From positions 1-32,537 of the forward strand of contig LBVV01000011.1 in assembly GCA_000993275.1 (NCBI GenBank): a DNA stretch of 32,537 bases, written 5' to 3'. The stretch is from a candidate division CPR2 bacterium GW2011_GWC2_39_10. GTDB taxonomy: Bacteria > Patescibacteriota > CPR2. Both the position numbers and the translations under genes were made by a program. Position 1 is the stretch's first letter. Every line of letters starts with the position of its first letter. The notes beneath the pieces were generated by a model. It was not told the origin of the DNA. It searched no databases and saw only the letters and a list, made by a program, of their open reading frames with translations. Below, in pieces: positions 8,424-17,192 of this stretch.

Positions 8424-8591
8424 ATGGCACAGAAAAAAAGTTATTCAAAAAAAAGACCGTCGTCAAGGCCGCGGCCGAAATCTAGTTCGAGAAAGAAGTC
8501 GTCCTATAAAGGAAAGAAGAAGTCTTCTTCATCTTGTTTGGTGTTTGGGCTAGCGCTGCTTTCGCCAATTATTTTGTATTTGGCCATGTAA
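8424..8591 (+). CDS. Small cationic protein with C-terminal TM (55 aa)
   Basis: ATG with GAAGGAGGG SD. MAQKKSYSKKRPSSRPRPKSSSRKKSSYKGKKKSSSSCLVFGLALLSPIILYLAM. Below the ORF-track length cut-off. Confidence 0.65.
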   Translation: MAQKKSYSKKRPSSRPRPKSSSRKKSSYKGKKKSSSSCLVFGLALLSPIILYLAM

Positions 8592-8599
8592 GGAGGTTT

Positions 8600-9223
8600 T
8601 TATATTCTTAAGTCGCTACCCTTAATTATTTCGACTACAATGCCCTGAACTGCTAGGTTGTCTTTGACTATTATTGGTTTATGGTCCGGGTTGGTGGATT
8701 TGGGAAGTAGGACGGCATAACCGTTGCCAAGTTTATAAAACTTAACGGTTGCTTCGTCGCCTATAAGCGCCAAAACCTTATCTCCCGGGTTAGCTGTGCT
8801 TCTGGATTCTATAAGAAGCAGATCTCCGTCGTCAATGCCGGCTTCGTTCATGGAGTCGCCCTGAGCTTTAAGAAAAAAATATTTTTTAAACTGATTTTTG
8901 AAGAAATTTTTCTGCACCGGAATATATCCCTCTATGTTTGCTTCGGCAAACATAGGCATGCCGCAGGAAACAGAGCCAATTAACGGAATGTTTACGGTTT
9001 CTTCATCTTTGGTTTTCAATTTAACCCCCCTCTTTTTATTTTCTTCTATTTCTAAATAACCTTTCTCTTTTAAGGCCAATAAATACTGACGAACAGAATT
9101 GAAATATTTAATTCCCAGCCCCTCAGCAATTTGTTCGTAAGTAGGCATTTCATTAAACTGCCTTTCATAGTCTTTCATAAAGTTAAGGACGCGTTGTTGT
9201 TTTGAAGTAAGTAAATTTTTCAT
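8600..9223 (-). CDS. lexA: LexA repressor
   Basis: N-terminal wHTH (TSKQQRVLNFMKDYERQFNEMPTYEQIAEGLGI), cleavage region SVSCGMPMFAEANIEGYI, catalytic Ser GDSMNEAGIDDGD and Lys EATVKFYK. Confidence 0.93.
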   Translation of the reverse strand: MKNLLTSKQQRVLNFMKDYERQFNEMPTYEQIAEGLGIKYFNSVRQYLLALKEKGYLEIEENKKRGVKLKTKDEETVNIPLIGSVSCGMPMFAEANIEGYIPVQKNFFKNQFKKYFFLKAQGDSMNEAGIDDGDLLLIESRSTANPGDKVLALIGDEATVKFYKLGNGYAVLLPKSTNPDHKPIIVKDNLAVQGIVVEIIKGSDLRI

Positions 9224-9229
9224 ATATTA

Positions 9230-9258
9230 ATAATAACAACCGATATGTATAGAGTCAA
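9230..9258 (-). promoter_or_regulatory. lexA promoter
   Basis: Minus strand TTGACT, 17-nt spacer, TATTAT, then 6 nt to ATG. Confidence 0.7.
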
Positions 9259-9271
9259 GTAAAATATGTAA

Positions 9272-9298
9272 AAAAGGACTGCTTAAAGCAGTCCTTTT
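9272..9298 (-). terminator. Terminator overlapping the end of the 9283-10029 CDS
   Basis: AAAAGGACTGCTT-AA-AGCAGTCCTTTT; the stop codon lies within the hairpin. Confidence 0.8.
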
Positions 9299-10029
9299 GT
9301 TTTCACGCCTAGGTTTATTGGGTGAAGCACAAGCTTCTTAAAAAGTTCTTGATCAACTGCATATAATTCAACCCAAAAAGTGGTTTTGTTTGCCTCCATG
9401 AATTTTAAGACCATTTCATAGTCATTTTTATTATTAATGACAAAGCCGTATCGAACCAAATTTGAATCTTCAAAAACCGCTACCAGTTTGTCCGTTTCTT
9501 CGCTTGGAGCTATAAACTCGTACGTTCTAAGAAACGGTATTTTTCGACCGCACAAAATGACAGTTTCTTCATCAAAATAGGCATAATCATTTTTTTCAAA
9601 ATAGAAGAAAAGCGAAGACTGAGTTTTTAGCACATCTTCTTCCAAACAGGCTTTTTCAGGATAGTAACTCCAACGCATACCTTCTTTGCGGGCAAGCAGA
9701 ATATGGTACAGCTCCAAGTCTGATGCTCTAAAGCTTTCGCCGCGTTTGGCCGTTACAACTACTTGCTCTAACCCCTTTTCGTACAGCCTGTATACCAGTT
9801 CAAAGCCTAGCTTTTCGCCTTCTCTGGCAGAATGTGTTCCGGGAACAAATATTGAATTACCTTTGGGCTTGCGGCCGTTTAGCAGAATATATTTTCGCAG
9901 ATATTCGTTTGGTTCTTTTATGCCGATTTCTTTGAAGATTTCAAAAGTTTCCGGCACCAAGATAAAGCTACTTTTGTTAGCGTTCAACATAACGTGCTTG
10001 GTCAGATCAATGGCAGGTAAGGCATTCAC
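9283..10029 (-). CDS. Hypothetical protein
   Basis: 248-aa ORF, SD AAAGGAG upstream; no recognised family. Confidence 0.7.
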   Translation of the reverse strand: MNALPAIDLTKHVMLNANKSSFILVPETFEIFKEIGIKEPNEYLRKYILLNGRKPKGNSIFVPGTHSAREGEKLGFELVYRLYEKGLEQVVVTAKRGESFRASDLELYHILLARKEGMRWSYYPEKACLEEDVLKTQSSLFFYFEKNDYAYFDEETVILCGRKIPFLRTYEFIAPSEETDKLVAVFEDSNLVRYGFVINNKNDYEMVLKFMEANKTTFWVELYAVDQELFKKLVLHPINLGVKTKGLL

Positions 10030-10154
10030 GCTTATCAGCTCCTTTAAATTTTTAAGTTGCCTTTTCGGGCATTATAATTAAAATTATTCAGTTATGCAAT
10101 GAGTAATTCGAGCGCTTTATTTTTATTTTTAAAACAAAGTGCTATTATATATTC

Positions 10155-12881
10155 ATGCAAAAAAGCAAACGTTTTTTAGTTTTTAAATACTTACTTTTAC
10201 TTATCTTGTTGTCCGTTGGCTTATTTTTAGTGGTTATTTTAGAACAAAAGATTGCTCTTGGGATTAATGTTAGTCAATGTAAAAAGGGAGACTTAAAAAG
10301 CTGTAATAATGCGGTTCAAATAGGAATTAAGAGGGACAGAAGCAGCGTCGATAATACAATAAACTTAAGAAGCGAGATTTTAGATAGGAAGCTTAAGGAA
10401 AATCCGCAAGAAATTTTAGACAATCAGTTGTTAGGCGAAAAGTTAAATTTAAAAAGTGAAAAAATGGAAAAAAAACAGACCGTAGAAGGCGATTTAGTTT
10501 TGGCTCATTTTGACGAGAAAATAGGAGAAAAAAGCCGAGAAGAGTATCACTTTATAGAAAAGGGTAAAAAGAAAAAATGGAACGTCTATTTCGGCAAGAA
10601 AGATAAAAAAGTATATGCCAGGCAAAATTTAAGACTGGAGGTTTTGACGTACGGCAATAACCTGGTATTGGAATCTACCGGCCAAATTGCACAGGCTGAG
10701 GATAGAAAAATTGGGCCAAACGGGGCTATAAATACTTTGGTGATCATGTTTAATTTTTCCAATAATACAAGTCAACCGTTTACAACGTCTACAATTAATC
10801 AAAATATTTTTGGTACCGGCAGTTCGGCAACAAAATATTTTGAGGAAGTGTCCTATAATAAAACCTCTGTAGTCGGAGACGTGAAAGGGTGGTACACCAT
10901 ACCGGATACCGATGCTTCATGCGATTATTTATCATGGGCATATGACGCTGATGATGCGGCCATAGCAGATGGCGTAAATGTCAATGCTTACGATAACTGG
11001 GTTTATGTTTTCCCCTATACCGCTAGTTGCGGATGGGCGGGATTGGCATATCTGGGAAGTTACGGAATGTGGAGCAACGGATACTCCGATGTTGAACTGT
11101 TTACGCATGAAATAGGCCACAATTACGGAGCAGAACATGCGTCCTATAGGGATTGTGGAACCAAAACAATAGATGTTTACTCTAGTTGTTCTACCAGCGA
11201 ATATGGTGATATCTATGACACTATGGGCTATTGGAATCCTTATCATTTTAATATTCCTCATAAGCTGGAGGTGGGCTGGCTTCCCAACGCGCGAATTCAA
11301 ACCGCAACGGTAAACGGAAATTATACTATCAGGCAACTCGAAAACGAAAGCAGCGCTTATCAGGCGGTTAAAATTTTAAAGGCTGATACGGGGGAATATT
11401 ATTATTTCGAATATAGGAAGGCTACCGGTTGGGATCTGGGTCTTCCGGCCGGAGTAACTAGAGGCTCTATTGCGCATGTTTATTCTGAATACGGCGGCAA
11501 CAGTTATCTTTTGGACATGACTCCCCAAGACGGTTGGTCCGACGTTGCCCTTAGCGACGGCAACTCATTTGCCGATACAATTAACAATATAACCGTAACT
11601 CAAGTAAGTCATGATGCGGAAACAGTAACATTAAATGTTCAGTTTGGGTCAACCCATACAATTACCGCCACCGCCGGTGCAAACGGCAGTATTTCGCCAA
11701 GCGGCAATGTTGAAGTAGGGCATAGTCAAGATATTATGTTTACAATTACTCCGAATAGCGGGTATAAAATTGATGACGTTTTAGTTGATGGATCATCTGC
11801 GGGCATAGTTGCTAACCATACATTCAACAACGTTGTGGCAACTCATACTATTTCCGCCTCTTTTGTTGAATTGTCAACGCCCTTAGATCATTTTTCCGGC
11901 AATATTTCCGGAACGAAAACGGCCGGACAGGCGTTTAATTTTACTTTATCGGCATATAATGCTTCGAATTCATTGATAAGTGATTACGGGGGTCTGGTGA
12001 ATTTTACGTCAAGCGACAGTTTAAGCACTTTGCCGTCAGATGATGGCGCGGGATGGACGAACGGCCAGAAAAACTTTTCGTTAACTTTAAGGACGGCAGG
12101 CGATGTGAGTTTTGAAGCTCGAGACATAGCTACAAATATTTTTTATGGAATTAACATAACTGTTCAGCATGGTAATTTATTCGATGTTCGAATAACCGCC
12201 TTAGATAACACATCCATTACGGCAGGCCAAGCGGTACGCTTTTCGGCAGTAGGCGTAGATAGTTTTTATAATGAAATACCGGAAGCGGCAATTACATGGG
12301 TTGTCGCCGATGCCGATGGAGTATTTAGAAAAACACAGAAAGGAACTCACTTTGTTTATGCCTGTAGCGGGGCGGTTTGCAGTTCGTTGCACTTAGGAGT
12401 AACAGTTAAACCGGACGTCATTAATACTATTTCAATTACTACAAATAAGGCACGTCTAATGGCGATTTCGGCTAACAAAATTATAATTACCATTAAAGCA
12501 ACAGACCAATATAACAATGGCATAGATAGCATCGCCTATAGCGTTACCGGCAAAAGGTCTCAGGATTCCTTGTTGGTGGGGACAAACACTTATGCGGGTA
12601 CAGAAACTACCAATGCTGCCGGCGAACTAGTGTTAAATTTAAAATCCACTTTGGTGGGAACAATTAGTCTATTGGCGCAAAATGGCTTGGTTTCCTCAAC
12701 TAAAACCATAAGTGTTGTAAAGGCGGGCGACATAAACGGTGACGGCAATATAAATGGGTTAGATGCATCGCTACTGGTTAATAGCTGGGAAAAGTTAACC
12801 AGTCTTATGTCTGATATAAATTGCGATTCAATTGTAAATGGCTTGGATGCCTCATTATTAGTAATTAATTGGAGTGGTTGA
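10155..12881 (+). CDS. Secreted metzincin-type metalloprotease (M11/gametolysin-like) with Ig-like domains and C-terminal dockerin
   Basis: N-terminal signal/TM. HEIGHNYGAEHAS (HExxHxxGxxH) and Met-turn YDTMGY. Bacterial-repeat and Ig-like segments. C-terminal DINGDGNINGLDASLLVNSW and DINCDSIVNGLDASLLVINW (two dockerin-type Ca loops). Confidence 0.88.
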   Translation: MQKSKRFLVFKYLLLLILLSVGLFLVVILEQKIALGINVSQCKKGDLKSCNNAVQIGIKRDRSSVDNTINLRSEILDRKLKENPQEILDNQLLGEKLNLKSEKMEKKQTVEGDLVLAHFDEKIGEKSREEYHFIEKGKKKKWNVYFGKKDKKVYARQNLRLEVLTYGNNLVLESTGQIAQAEDRKIGPNGAINTLVIMFNFSNNTSQPFTTSTINQNIFGTGSSATKYFEEVSYNKTSVVGDVKGWYTIPDTDASCDYLSWAYDADDAAIADGVNVNAYDNWVYVFPYTASCGWAGLAYLGSYGMWSNGYSDVELFTHEIGHNYGAEHASYRDCGTKTIDVYSSCSTSEYGDIYDTMGYWNPYHFNIPHKLEVGWLPNARIQTATVNGNYTIRQLENESSAYQAVKILKADTGEYYYFEYRKATGWDLGLPAGVTRGSIAHVYSEYGGNSYLLDMTPQDGWSDVALSDGNSFADTINNITVTQVSHDAETVTLNVQFGSTHTITATAGANGSISPSGNVEVGHSQDIMFTITPNSGYKIDDVLVDGSSAGIVANHTFNNVVATHTISASFVELSTPLDHFSGNISGTKTAGQAFNFTLSAYNASNSLISDYGGLVNFTSSDSLSTLPSDDGAGWTNGQKNFSLTLRTAGDVSFEARDIATNIFYGINITVQHGNLFDVRITALDNTSITAGQAVRFSAVGVDSFYNEIPEAAITWVVADADGVFRKTQKGTHFVYACSGAVCSSLHLGVTVKPDVINTISITTNKARLMAISANKIIITIKATDQYNNGIDSIAYSVTGKRSQDSLLVGTNTYAGTETTNAAGELVLNLKSTLVGTISLLAQNGLVSSTKTISVVKAGDINGDGNINGLDASLLVNSWEKLTSLMSDINCDSIVNGLDASLLVINWSG

Positions 12882-14410
12882 TGATAAAAAAGAAAATTAT
12901 TAGTATAATTGTTACATTTTTTGCGATGATGTCGTTATTTAACTTCGCTCCGGTTTATGCGGCAAATTCCAGTTTGATATTATCTCCCAGTGGAACTTAT
13001 GTTGTGGGCAATACTTTTAGCGTCGGTTTTGGGGTTCAGTCAGCCGTTTCAGTAGATACTATTAAGCTATGTCTTAACTATGATGCAAGTTTAATAACTT
13101 TAACTAGTAGCAGCTATATAAGACAGCCTATATTAGATTTACCCAATGGTGGTTGTATTTTTTATGCTGCTTTTAATCCTGGTTTTACAAGTGGAACTTT
13201 GGCCACCTTAAACTTTAGGGCTAATAGTGCTGGTAGTACAAATATAAGTATTACTGGTAGCTCCTTAGCTATTTCTGCCGGAGGGTATACAACCATAACC
13301 AATCTCGGGAGTGTTAATATTACGGTAAATAATCCTCCTGTTGTTACGGTTGCGCCTTCCAAGCCTTATGCGCCTGCAGTTTATTCATCGAGTCATCCGG
13401 ATGAAACGAAATGGTATAAGGAAAAAAACGTTAAATTAAGTTGGGCAAAAGCGGGCGGTGTAACTGATTTTAGTTATTCATGGGATTCAAATGCCGGTAC
13501 GGTACCTGACGAGGCTACAGAAGGATCTGCGGTAACCAAGGAATATCAGAGTGTTGCTGATGGCACTCATTATTTTCATATTAAAGCTAAAAATGGAGTA
13601 GGCTGGGGAACCGTCAAGCATTTTAAAGTAGGGACTGATAACGTTAACCCGGAGAACTTAAATATTATTTTTGAGGCTGGTGGCAATTCACTTGAGCCGC
13701 AAAACTTAGTAAAAGCAGAAGCAACTGACGCCTTATCAGGAATCGATCATTATGCAGTAAAAGTTGATAATGGAGAGTATATCGACCAAGCCATTCCATA
13801 CGTACTGCCATTTAAAGACACAAATAGTCATGATATTTCCGTTAAAGCATTTGATAAGGCCGGAAATTTTATTGAATCCAGTAAAAAGTTTTCGGCCAAA
13901 GAAGTTAAAATACCCCTTCCCGTTATTGGCAGTATTTCCTCTAATTTTACGGTTACAGCCGGAAATTCAACAAATATGACCAAAGAATATATCATTAAAG
14001 GTACGGGCACGGCAAATACTACCGTTAAAATTACTATAGACGGTAAAGAAAAAGGCGAGGCTAATGTAAATGACAAAGGCGTCTGGTCTATAACGGTAAA
14101 GGATTTGGGAGCCGGGGAGCATAATTTATCCGCTAAGACAAAGTTTGGTGATAAGAATAGTGAAGAAACAAGTAAAATCAAATTTCATATCAATGAGGAT
14201 GGGTCGCTAGTTCTTGGTGATAAAACACAAAAAAGCGGGTTTAATTATATTTATTTATATATATTGGGTGGCGTCATTGTCTCGGGGGCAGTTGGCTTTG
14301 TCGGTTATAAATTCTGGTTTAAAAAAAGAAAAGTTAAGAAGAATAAATATACAAATGATAATAAGGATGACACAGACATTAGTAATCTTGGTGATTTTTT
14401 AAAGCATTAG
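12881..14410 (+). CDS. Surface protein: signal peptide, cohesin-like domain, Ig-like domains, C-terminal TM anchor
   Basis: SSLILSPSGTYVVGNTFSVGFGVQSAVSVDTIKLCLNYDASLITL..SGTLATLNFRANSAGSTNISI resembles cohesin; C-terminal YIYLYILGGVIVSGAVGFVGYKFWFKKRKVKK. ATG 12881 overlaps the upstream TGA (TGATG). Confidence 0.75.
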   Translation: MIKKKIISIIVTFFAMMSLFNFAPVYAANSSLILSPSGTYVVGNTFSVGFGVQSAVSVDTIKLCLNYDASLITLTSSSYIRQPILDLPNGGCIFYAAFNPGFTSGTLATLNFRANSAGSTNISITGSSLAISAGGYTTITNLGSVNITVNNPPVVTVAPSKPYAPAVYSSSHPDETKWYKEKNVKLSWAKAGGVTDFSYSWDSNAGTVPDEATEGSAVTKEYQSVADGTHYFHIKAKNGVGWGTVKHFKVGTDNVNPENLNIIFEAGGNSLEPQNLVKAEATDALSGIDHYAVKVDNGEYIDQAIPYVLPFKDTNSHDISVKAFDKAGNFIESSKKFSAKEVKIPLPVIGSISSNFTVTAGNSTNMTKEYIIKGTGTANTTVKITIDGKEKGEANVNDKGVWSITVKDLGAGEHNLSAKTKFGDKNSEETSKIKFHINEDGSLVLGDKTQKSGFNYIYLYILGGVIVSGAVGFVGYKFWFKKRKVKKNKYTNDNKDDTDISNLGDFLKH

Positions 14411-14533
14411 AGTTTTGTTCAATGTTCTAAAACAAAGCATTACCGCGACCGGCATAAATTGTTATAAAGAACAATGGTAATGCTTATTTGCTTTGGTAAA
14501 ATTTCTTAAGTTAGTTAATTAAGGGAGATTATC

Positions 14534-14722
14534 ATGGCTGGAACAAAAAACGGCGGACAAAAAGCCGCAAAGACTAATAAAGATAGATACGGAATGGATT
14601 TTTATGAAAGAATAGGCCGGGTAGGTGGGCAAATAGGAACAACCGGCGGATTTGCCAAAAATCCTGAGCTTGCCAAAATTGCGGGAAGCAAAGGCGGAAA
14701 AGCCATCAAAAAAAGAAGATAA
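14534..14722 (+). CDS. KGG-repeat (YciG-like) small stress protein
   Basis: NGGQKAA..RYGMDFYERIGRVGGQIG..IAGSKGGKAIKKRR; SD gggag. Confidence 0.75.
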   Translation: MAGTKNGGQKAAKTNKDRYGMDFYERIGRVGGQIGTTGGFAKNPELAKIAGSKGGKAIKKRR

Positions 14723-14729
14723 TGACTTA

Positions 14730-14760
14730 AAGTGACCGCCTAAAAGGCGGTTATTTTAAG
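14730..14760 (+). terminator. Rho-independent terminator
   Basis: ACCGCCtaaaaGGCGGT followed by TATTTT. Confidence 0.75.
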
Positions 14761-14898
14761 TTAAATAGTCAAAAGACTAAATTCATCTACAAAAACCCAT
14801 AAATTTTTTGTCGTTAGATTTGATGAAGATAATATAGTAATCATTTATAGTATATACAAATTTTATAATAGTAAGTTAATAAAAAAGGGGTGATTATT

Positions 14899-15063
14899 AT
14901 GGCAGAAGAAAAAGGGAAGATGACAGTTGCGGAAGCCGGTAAGAAGGGTGGCACAACAACTTCAAAAAAATATGGCCCGGAATTTTATTCCGAAATAGGA
15001 CATAAGGGCGGTCAGAAGGTTAAGAGGTTGATTGAAGAAGGAAAAAAATCCACCAAGATGTAA
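14899..15063 (+). CDS. KGG-repeat small protein (54 aa), paralogue of 14534-14722
   Basis: MAEEKGKMTVAEAGKKGGTTTSKKYGPEFYSEIGHKGGQKVKRLIEEGKKSTKM; SD aaaggggtg. Not in the ORF track. Confidence 0.75.
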   Translation: MAEEKGKMTVAEAGKKGGTTTSKKYGPEFYSEIGHKGGQKVKRLIEEGKKSTKM

Positions 15064-15100
15064 AAAAAAAGGAGCTTATAAATTACTAAGCTCCTTTTTA
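15064..15100 (+). terminator. Rho-independent terminator
   Basis: AAAAAGGAGCTTA..TAAGCTCCTTTTT. Confidence 0.85.
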
Positions 15101-15127
15101 ATTTTCACATATTTCTCACATCGATAC

Positions 15128-15180
15128 TGTTCGACTCCTCAAAGAGGGCCCGCCTTGGCGCGAGACAGGTGGAGAACCTT
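15128..15180. repeat. Short intergenic repeat, copy B
   Basis: TGTTCGACTCCTC-AAAGAGGG..[extra ~20 nt]..GGTGGAGAACCTT, as at 5328-5359. Confidence 0.6.
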
Positions 15181-15239
15181 TAACAAAGTTTAGGACAGGC
15201 TTGCGCTTAACAAAATCCTGTCAAAATCATCCTTTATAA

Positions 15240-15284
15240 CCAAGCCTTTTTCTGTTATAATCCAAAGTCAAGCAAGTAATACCG
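15240..15284 (+). promoter_or_regulatory. Duplicated promoter region, copy 1
   Basis: CCAAGCCTTTTTCTGTTATAATCCAAAGTCAAGCAAGTAATACCG; extended -10 TGTTATAAT. 42/45 identical to 17071-17115. Confidence 0.8.
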
Positions 15285-15372
15285 GCAAATTAACAAAAGA
15301 AAAATTCTAACCTCATTTTTAAGTCAAAGAGCTTTAAATAGATAAAACCGAACTCATAAGGAGATGATAGTA

Positions 15373-16437
15373 ATGGCAACGAGAAGAGATGTATTGAAAA
15401 TGTATCAAGGCTTTAATTCGAGCTTCATTATCACCAATGTTGAGTTTCAGGAAGGGAGTGTCAAGGCTGACGTCGATATAACCAACAAGGAAAATGAATC
15501 AAAAGGTAAAGGTTGGGGACTCTATATCGCCCAGGAATTATTCAACAGGCTTGCAAGGTTGCAGATTATCCCGAGGATGGATAAGTGCTACTACTTTGAG
15601 GCCATTCAGGGCATGCGGGTTATTAACGACACTGCTGAAAAGCTTGGCAAGTTCACAATGGAAGTTGTCTTTTCCGGCGAGTTTCTGGGCATGTTCGACG
15701 TGGGAGTAAAAATCTGGGACGATCAAGGGAACGAGGTCATTGATTATAACCTACTCCATACAAATCCAGTTGATTTGGATCCAGAACTTTACAAGGAATT
15801 CTTCCCAGATGCCGAAGTTCCAGCTAAAGCATTGGAGCTCATAACTCTTCCAATTCCAGAGTGTCCGCCGAGAAACATGCCTAATCCGATTGTGTTGCCG
15901 CGTAATGCAAGACTCGCGCTTAGTGCTGATATTCGAACGGATAAGCAAGTTAAACGTTACATTCAAAAAGGCTATCACGCTGAACTTGGCATGTCGGAGC
16001 AAGAGTACAAAAACACGATACCAATGCTGAATTGGAATCTCTATCTTCTTGGCGCAGGATTTTGTTTATTCCTTCTCGTTGATCCCAGGATTCCGGGTTC
16101 TAAGCAGTATGAGCTAGTTACAGGTCGAGCTGCCGATTTGTATAAACCAATCATTGCAGTCCCAAATAAGCCTTATTGGGTTCAGTTCAAACTCACGAAG
16201 TTCAAAGAGGAATCTGATTATTTCAACGCTAAAGAACCGTGGGAGTCTGGACTAACAGATGCGGAAGGACCAGCCTTAAGACTTCAATTTCCAAGTTTGT
16301 TGAAAAAAGGTGTTTTGCTAGCTGGTGCCGAAGGTGCTCCCGCTTACAAAGATTCCACACCGGCAGATCGCCAAGGTGCTATGTGGGGGTTTAGGCCAGG
16401 ATCTGCAGTTGTAGCTTCAGTTGGAACAAGACTTTAA
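15373..16437 (+). CDS. Hypothetical protein, no recognised family
   Basis: Long ORF; AAGGAG SD favours ATG 15373 over the track start 15364. Confidence 0.75.
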   Translation: MATRRDVLKMYQGFNSSFIITNVEFQEGSVKADVDITNKENESKGKGWGLYIAQELFNRLARLQIIPRMDKCYYFEAIQGMRVINDTAEKLGKFTMEVVFSGEFLGMFDVGVKIWDDQGNEVIDYNLLHTNPVDLDPELYKEFFPDAEVPAKALELITLPIPECPPRNMPNPIVLPRNARLALSADIRTDKQVKRYIQKGYHAELGMSEQEYKNTIPMLNWNLYLLGAGFCLFLLVDPRIPGSKQYELVTGRAADLYKPIIAVPNKPYWVQFKLTKFKEESDYFNAKEPWESGLTDAEGPALRLQFPSLLKKGVLLAGAEGAPAYKDSTPADRQGAMWGFRPGSAVVASVGTRL

Positions 16438-16523
16438 AATCTTAGGTAAGGAGGAAGCAAAATTAAAATGATTGGCTTAGAGTTAAAAGATAGTTTTGGG
16501 TTTATGACAGGAGATGTAAATTT

Positions 16524-16847
16524 ATGGCATTCACAGACGAAACTGTTAGATCAATTCTAAGAAAGGCTGGTGCTGAAGATCTGCTGCCTGTTATAAGTCT
16601 GGGTCAAGTTTGGCTTAGGACGAAAGATCTCGGATTGGGGAATAACAAGTTTGAATATGAACTTGGCAAACAGGTAGCCCTAAAGTTTGGGATTTCTTGC
16701 GAGCGATATGATACGGGAATAGTCTTCTCGGCCACCGCTTTCAATTATTCAGAGATCCAAGAATTCGCAAAGAGGATTAAGGATGCCCAATCTTTCCTCG
16801 AAGAACGTATTCGTAAGCTAGCCAGCTTAGTCATAAGTTTGGAATAA
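16524..16847 (+). CDS. Hypothetical protein (107 aa)
   Basis: ORF with GGAG SD-like sequence, downstream of the 15373 gene. Confidence 0.7.
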   Translation: MAFTDETVRSILRKAGAEDLLPVISLGQVWLRTKDLGLGNNKFEYELGKQVALKFGISCERYDTGIVFSATAFNYSEIQEFAKRIKDAQSFLEERIRKLASLVISLE

Positions 16848-16879
16848 ACTTGAGAAACAGGAATAAGATATAAAGGTAC

Positions 16880-16926
16880 AAGACCCCGTCTGCTCATTTG
16901 CAGATTGCCTCAAAGGGTCTTTTTTC
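16880..16926 (+). terminator. Terminator, cassette 1
   Basis: AAGACCC..GGGTCTT enclosing TCTGC..GCAGA, then T-run. Confidence 0.8.
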
Positions 16927-16938
16927 TTACTTTAATTT

Positions 16939-16995
16939 TCATTTTACTTCTTCCCAAATCTCGCTTGTAACTCCCCTGAATAAGATTTTGACGAA
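16939..16995 (-). pseudogene. C-terminal coding remnant (..FVKILFRGVTSEIWEEVK*)
   Basis: Antisense translation resembles that at 18176-18310 (..GITSEIWGEMS*). Confidence 0.35.
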
Positions 16996-17070
16996 TTATT
17001 AATCATTTCAAGATGAATGATATTACTAGAACATTTTCTCTGCTTCGGTGAAAATTATTAATCTTCAATT

Positions 17071-17115
17071 CCAAGCCTTTTTCTGTTATAATCCAAAGCC
17101 AAGCAAGCAATACCC
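17071..17115 (+). promoter_or_regulatory. Duplicated promoter region, copy 2
   Basis: See 15240-15284; TATAAT at 17087-17092. Confidence 0.8.
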
Positions 17116-17192
17116 GTAACTTTTAAATTGAATACTAGCCTAGTGCTATTAATAATAGATATTTTTAATTCTATTAAGGAGTGTGATGCAAG

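Noticed and set aside
15120-15180. tRNA because of GTTCGACTCC (T-arm-like)
   Set aside because: No acceptor, D- or anticodon-arm sequence around it; same string recurs at 5328 as an intergenic repeat.
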